The notes under the pieces: generated by a model
The model's input: the letters and a program-made list of their open reading frames with translations, nothing else
What the model was told of the DNA's origin: nothing
Databases searched by the model: none
Made by a program: the position numbers and the translations under genes
Origin: an uncultured Collinsella sp.
Lineage (GTDB): Bacteria > Actinomycetota > Coriobacteriia > Coriobacteriales > Coriobacteriaceae
Direction of reading: 5' to 3'
DNA length: 31,386 nucleotides
Assembly (NCBI GenBank): GCA_958419975.1
Contig: CATZIG010000003.1
Span: 1-31,386 of the forward strand
Shown: positions 30,898 through 31,386 of the stretch, one piece after another
Numbering within the stretch: position 1 is the first letter of the stretch
How the letters are laid out: every line of letters starts with the position of its first letter

Positions 30898-31022
30898 ACG
30901 GGTTCGAACCCGTCGGGGCGCGGAGCTGAGTAAACGCGTGAGCGTTTGCCAGCGCAGCGCGCAAGGCGCGAAAGCGCCGCAGCGGCCGCCTGCGAAGCAG
31001 GCTGAACCCCTGACGGCCCACC
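30898..31022 (+). repeat. tRNA-end-linked hairpin element, Lys copy
   Basis: It opens with the palindrome ACGGGTTCGAACCCGT (30898-30913), which shares GGGTTCGAACCC with the tRNA-Lys T-arm. Three hairpins follow: AAACGC-GTGA-GCGTTT (30932-30947), GGCGC-GAAA-GCGCC (30965-30978) and GCCTGC-GAA-GCAGGC (30988-31002). It ends in 19 nt identical to the tRNA-Lys 3' end (31004-31022 against 30828-30846). Order and spacing match the Gly copy 1 element although most bases differ. Confidence 0.8.
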
Positions 31023-31035
31023 CAAAGATTGTTGA

Positions 31036-31065
31036 GACGGTCAACTTCGGTTGGCCGTCTTTTTT
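31036..31065 (+). terminator. Second tRNA-Lys-type terminator
   Basis: GACGGTCAAC (31036-31045) pairs with GTTGGCCGTC (31050-31059) over a stable TTCG loop, followed by six T. It lies after the duplicated tRNA-Lys 3' end and is the counterpart of the 30857 terminator. Confidence 0.88.
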
Positions 31066-31092
31066 GTTGCCGGTGCACGGGTTCGAACCCGT
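31059..31092 (+). repeat. 34-bp exact direct repeat of 30880-30913
   Basis: The terminator T-run, the following linker and the T-arm palindrome are repeated base for base 179 bp downstream. Here no hairpin cluster follows; the sequence changes abruptly to AT-rich DNA at 31093. The unit thus looks truncated or marks the edge of the array. Confidence 0.9.
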
Positions 31093-31386
31093 ATCTATCT
31101 ATATATAAGAACGCTTGGCGAACAAAACCCGCCTTTTACCGATGGGAAACAAATAGCTGATGCCTTTGGAGTAAAGTAGCGCTCCAGAGATGACCGATGT
31201 CTCAATACTCATAAAACAGCTGGTCATCGCCAATATCAGAAGCCAATGCTTCAGTTTTAACCTCAGTGATGCGACTGAGGGACCTATTCATTTGTGAACA
31301 AAATATGGAGTGCGCGATTCCCGCCCCCGGCGCCCCTCCGGTCTGGCAATATATCTCCTTGCCGCGCGGCCCGGTCGGACCGGATC
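31093..31386. other. AT-rich gap then GC-rich end; no secure gene
   Basis: From 31093 to about 31310 the DNA is clearly more AT-rich than its surroundings and then turns very GC-rich to the window end. It contains a hairpin CCTCAGT-GATGCG-ACTGAGG (31261-31280). I see no RNA gene. The only long open frame is the partial one listed separately. Confidence 0.5.
31202..31386 (-). CDS. Possible 3' end of an unrecognised gene entering from the right
   Basis: A minus-strand frame is open from the right edge for 60 codons and stops at TGA (31204-31202). The translation (SGPTGPRGKEIYCQTGG... to ...DQLFYEY) is not low-complexity but I do not recognise it. A rival reading in another frame has AAGGAG followed by TTG and a 21-codon frame (PDRRGAGGGNRALHILFTNE). 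Both could be chance, or part of a repeated sequence. Confidence 0.25.
   Translation of the reverse strand, partial: SGPTGPRGKEIYCQTGGAPGAGIAHSIFCSQMNRSLSRITEVKTEALASDIGDDQLFYEY

Noticed and set aside
30778..31044. Minus-strand frames over tRNA-Lys, with translations such as GRQGFEPWTLGLK
   Set aside because: These are the well-known false proteins produced by reading the antisense of a tRNA-Lys gene.
21899..31092. CRISPR array as an explanation for the repeats near the tRNA genes
   Set aside because: Units differ in length, contain several hairpins each and carry tRNA-end copies; there are no uniform repeats with unique spacers and no cas genes.

Overview
The window looks like the replication-origin region of a high-GC member of the Coriobacteriia (Actinomycetota), most probably Collinsella or a close relative. 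The evidence is the rpmH-rnpA-yidD-yidC-jag-rsmG-parA-parB order, the strong GC bias at third codon positions, Tat and LPXTG surface proteins, and protein sequences that read as Coriobacteriia. The genus is inferred from general resemblance and was not tested by a search.

Origin block (1-7540). On the minus strand lie the 5' part of dnaA (cut by the left edge) and, upstream of it in the same transcription unit, an unusual gene with a GHKL ATPase domain, a Gln/Pro/Tyr-rich middle and a C-terminal winged helix. The AT-rich gap 1975-2319 carries helically phased TGAAA-type repeats and is the likely oriC; it diverges into rpmH-rnpA-yidD-yidC-jag on the plus strand. After a strong terminator come rsmG, three perfect parS sites exactly 39 bp apart, parA, parB and a small membrane protein overlapping parB. 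Two further near-parS sites lie inside dnaA and downstream of the parAB operon.

Housekeeping and repair block (7559-14473). This holds rlmN (minus), ddl overlapping a DinG-type exonuclease/helicase (plus), and a tandem pair of WYL-domain regulators (minus) whose last stop codon overlaps that of the helicase.

Surface block (14672-21601). A membrane protein of the M28 peptidase type has its domain split by an insert of about 670 disordered acidic residues; it is followed by a small membrane protein. Facing them is an 1143-residue LPATG-anchored adhesin with an N-terminal thioester domain and six CnaB-like domains.

Purine and signalling block (21899-31092). It contains tRNA-Gly(CCC), purB, a TSCPD protein overlapping a Tat lipoprotein, an OmpR-type response regulator with its histidine kinase, purC with a small membrane protein, an M29 aminopeptidase and tRNA-Lys(UUU).

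The most unusual structure is downstream of the two tRNA genes. Each is followed by its terminator and then by arrays of short elements: a T-arm-like sequence, up to three hairpins with GAA, GATA, GAAA or GTGA loops, and a copy of the 3' end of that same tRNA. They resemble a small non-coding repeat family that sits at, and duplicates, tRNA 3' ends. All comparisons were made by eye from the sequence; no database search was run.
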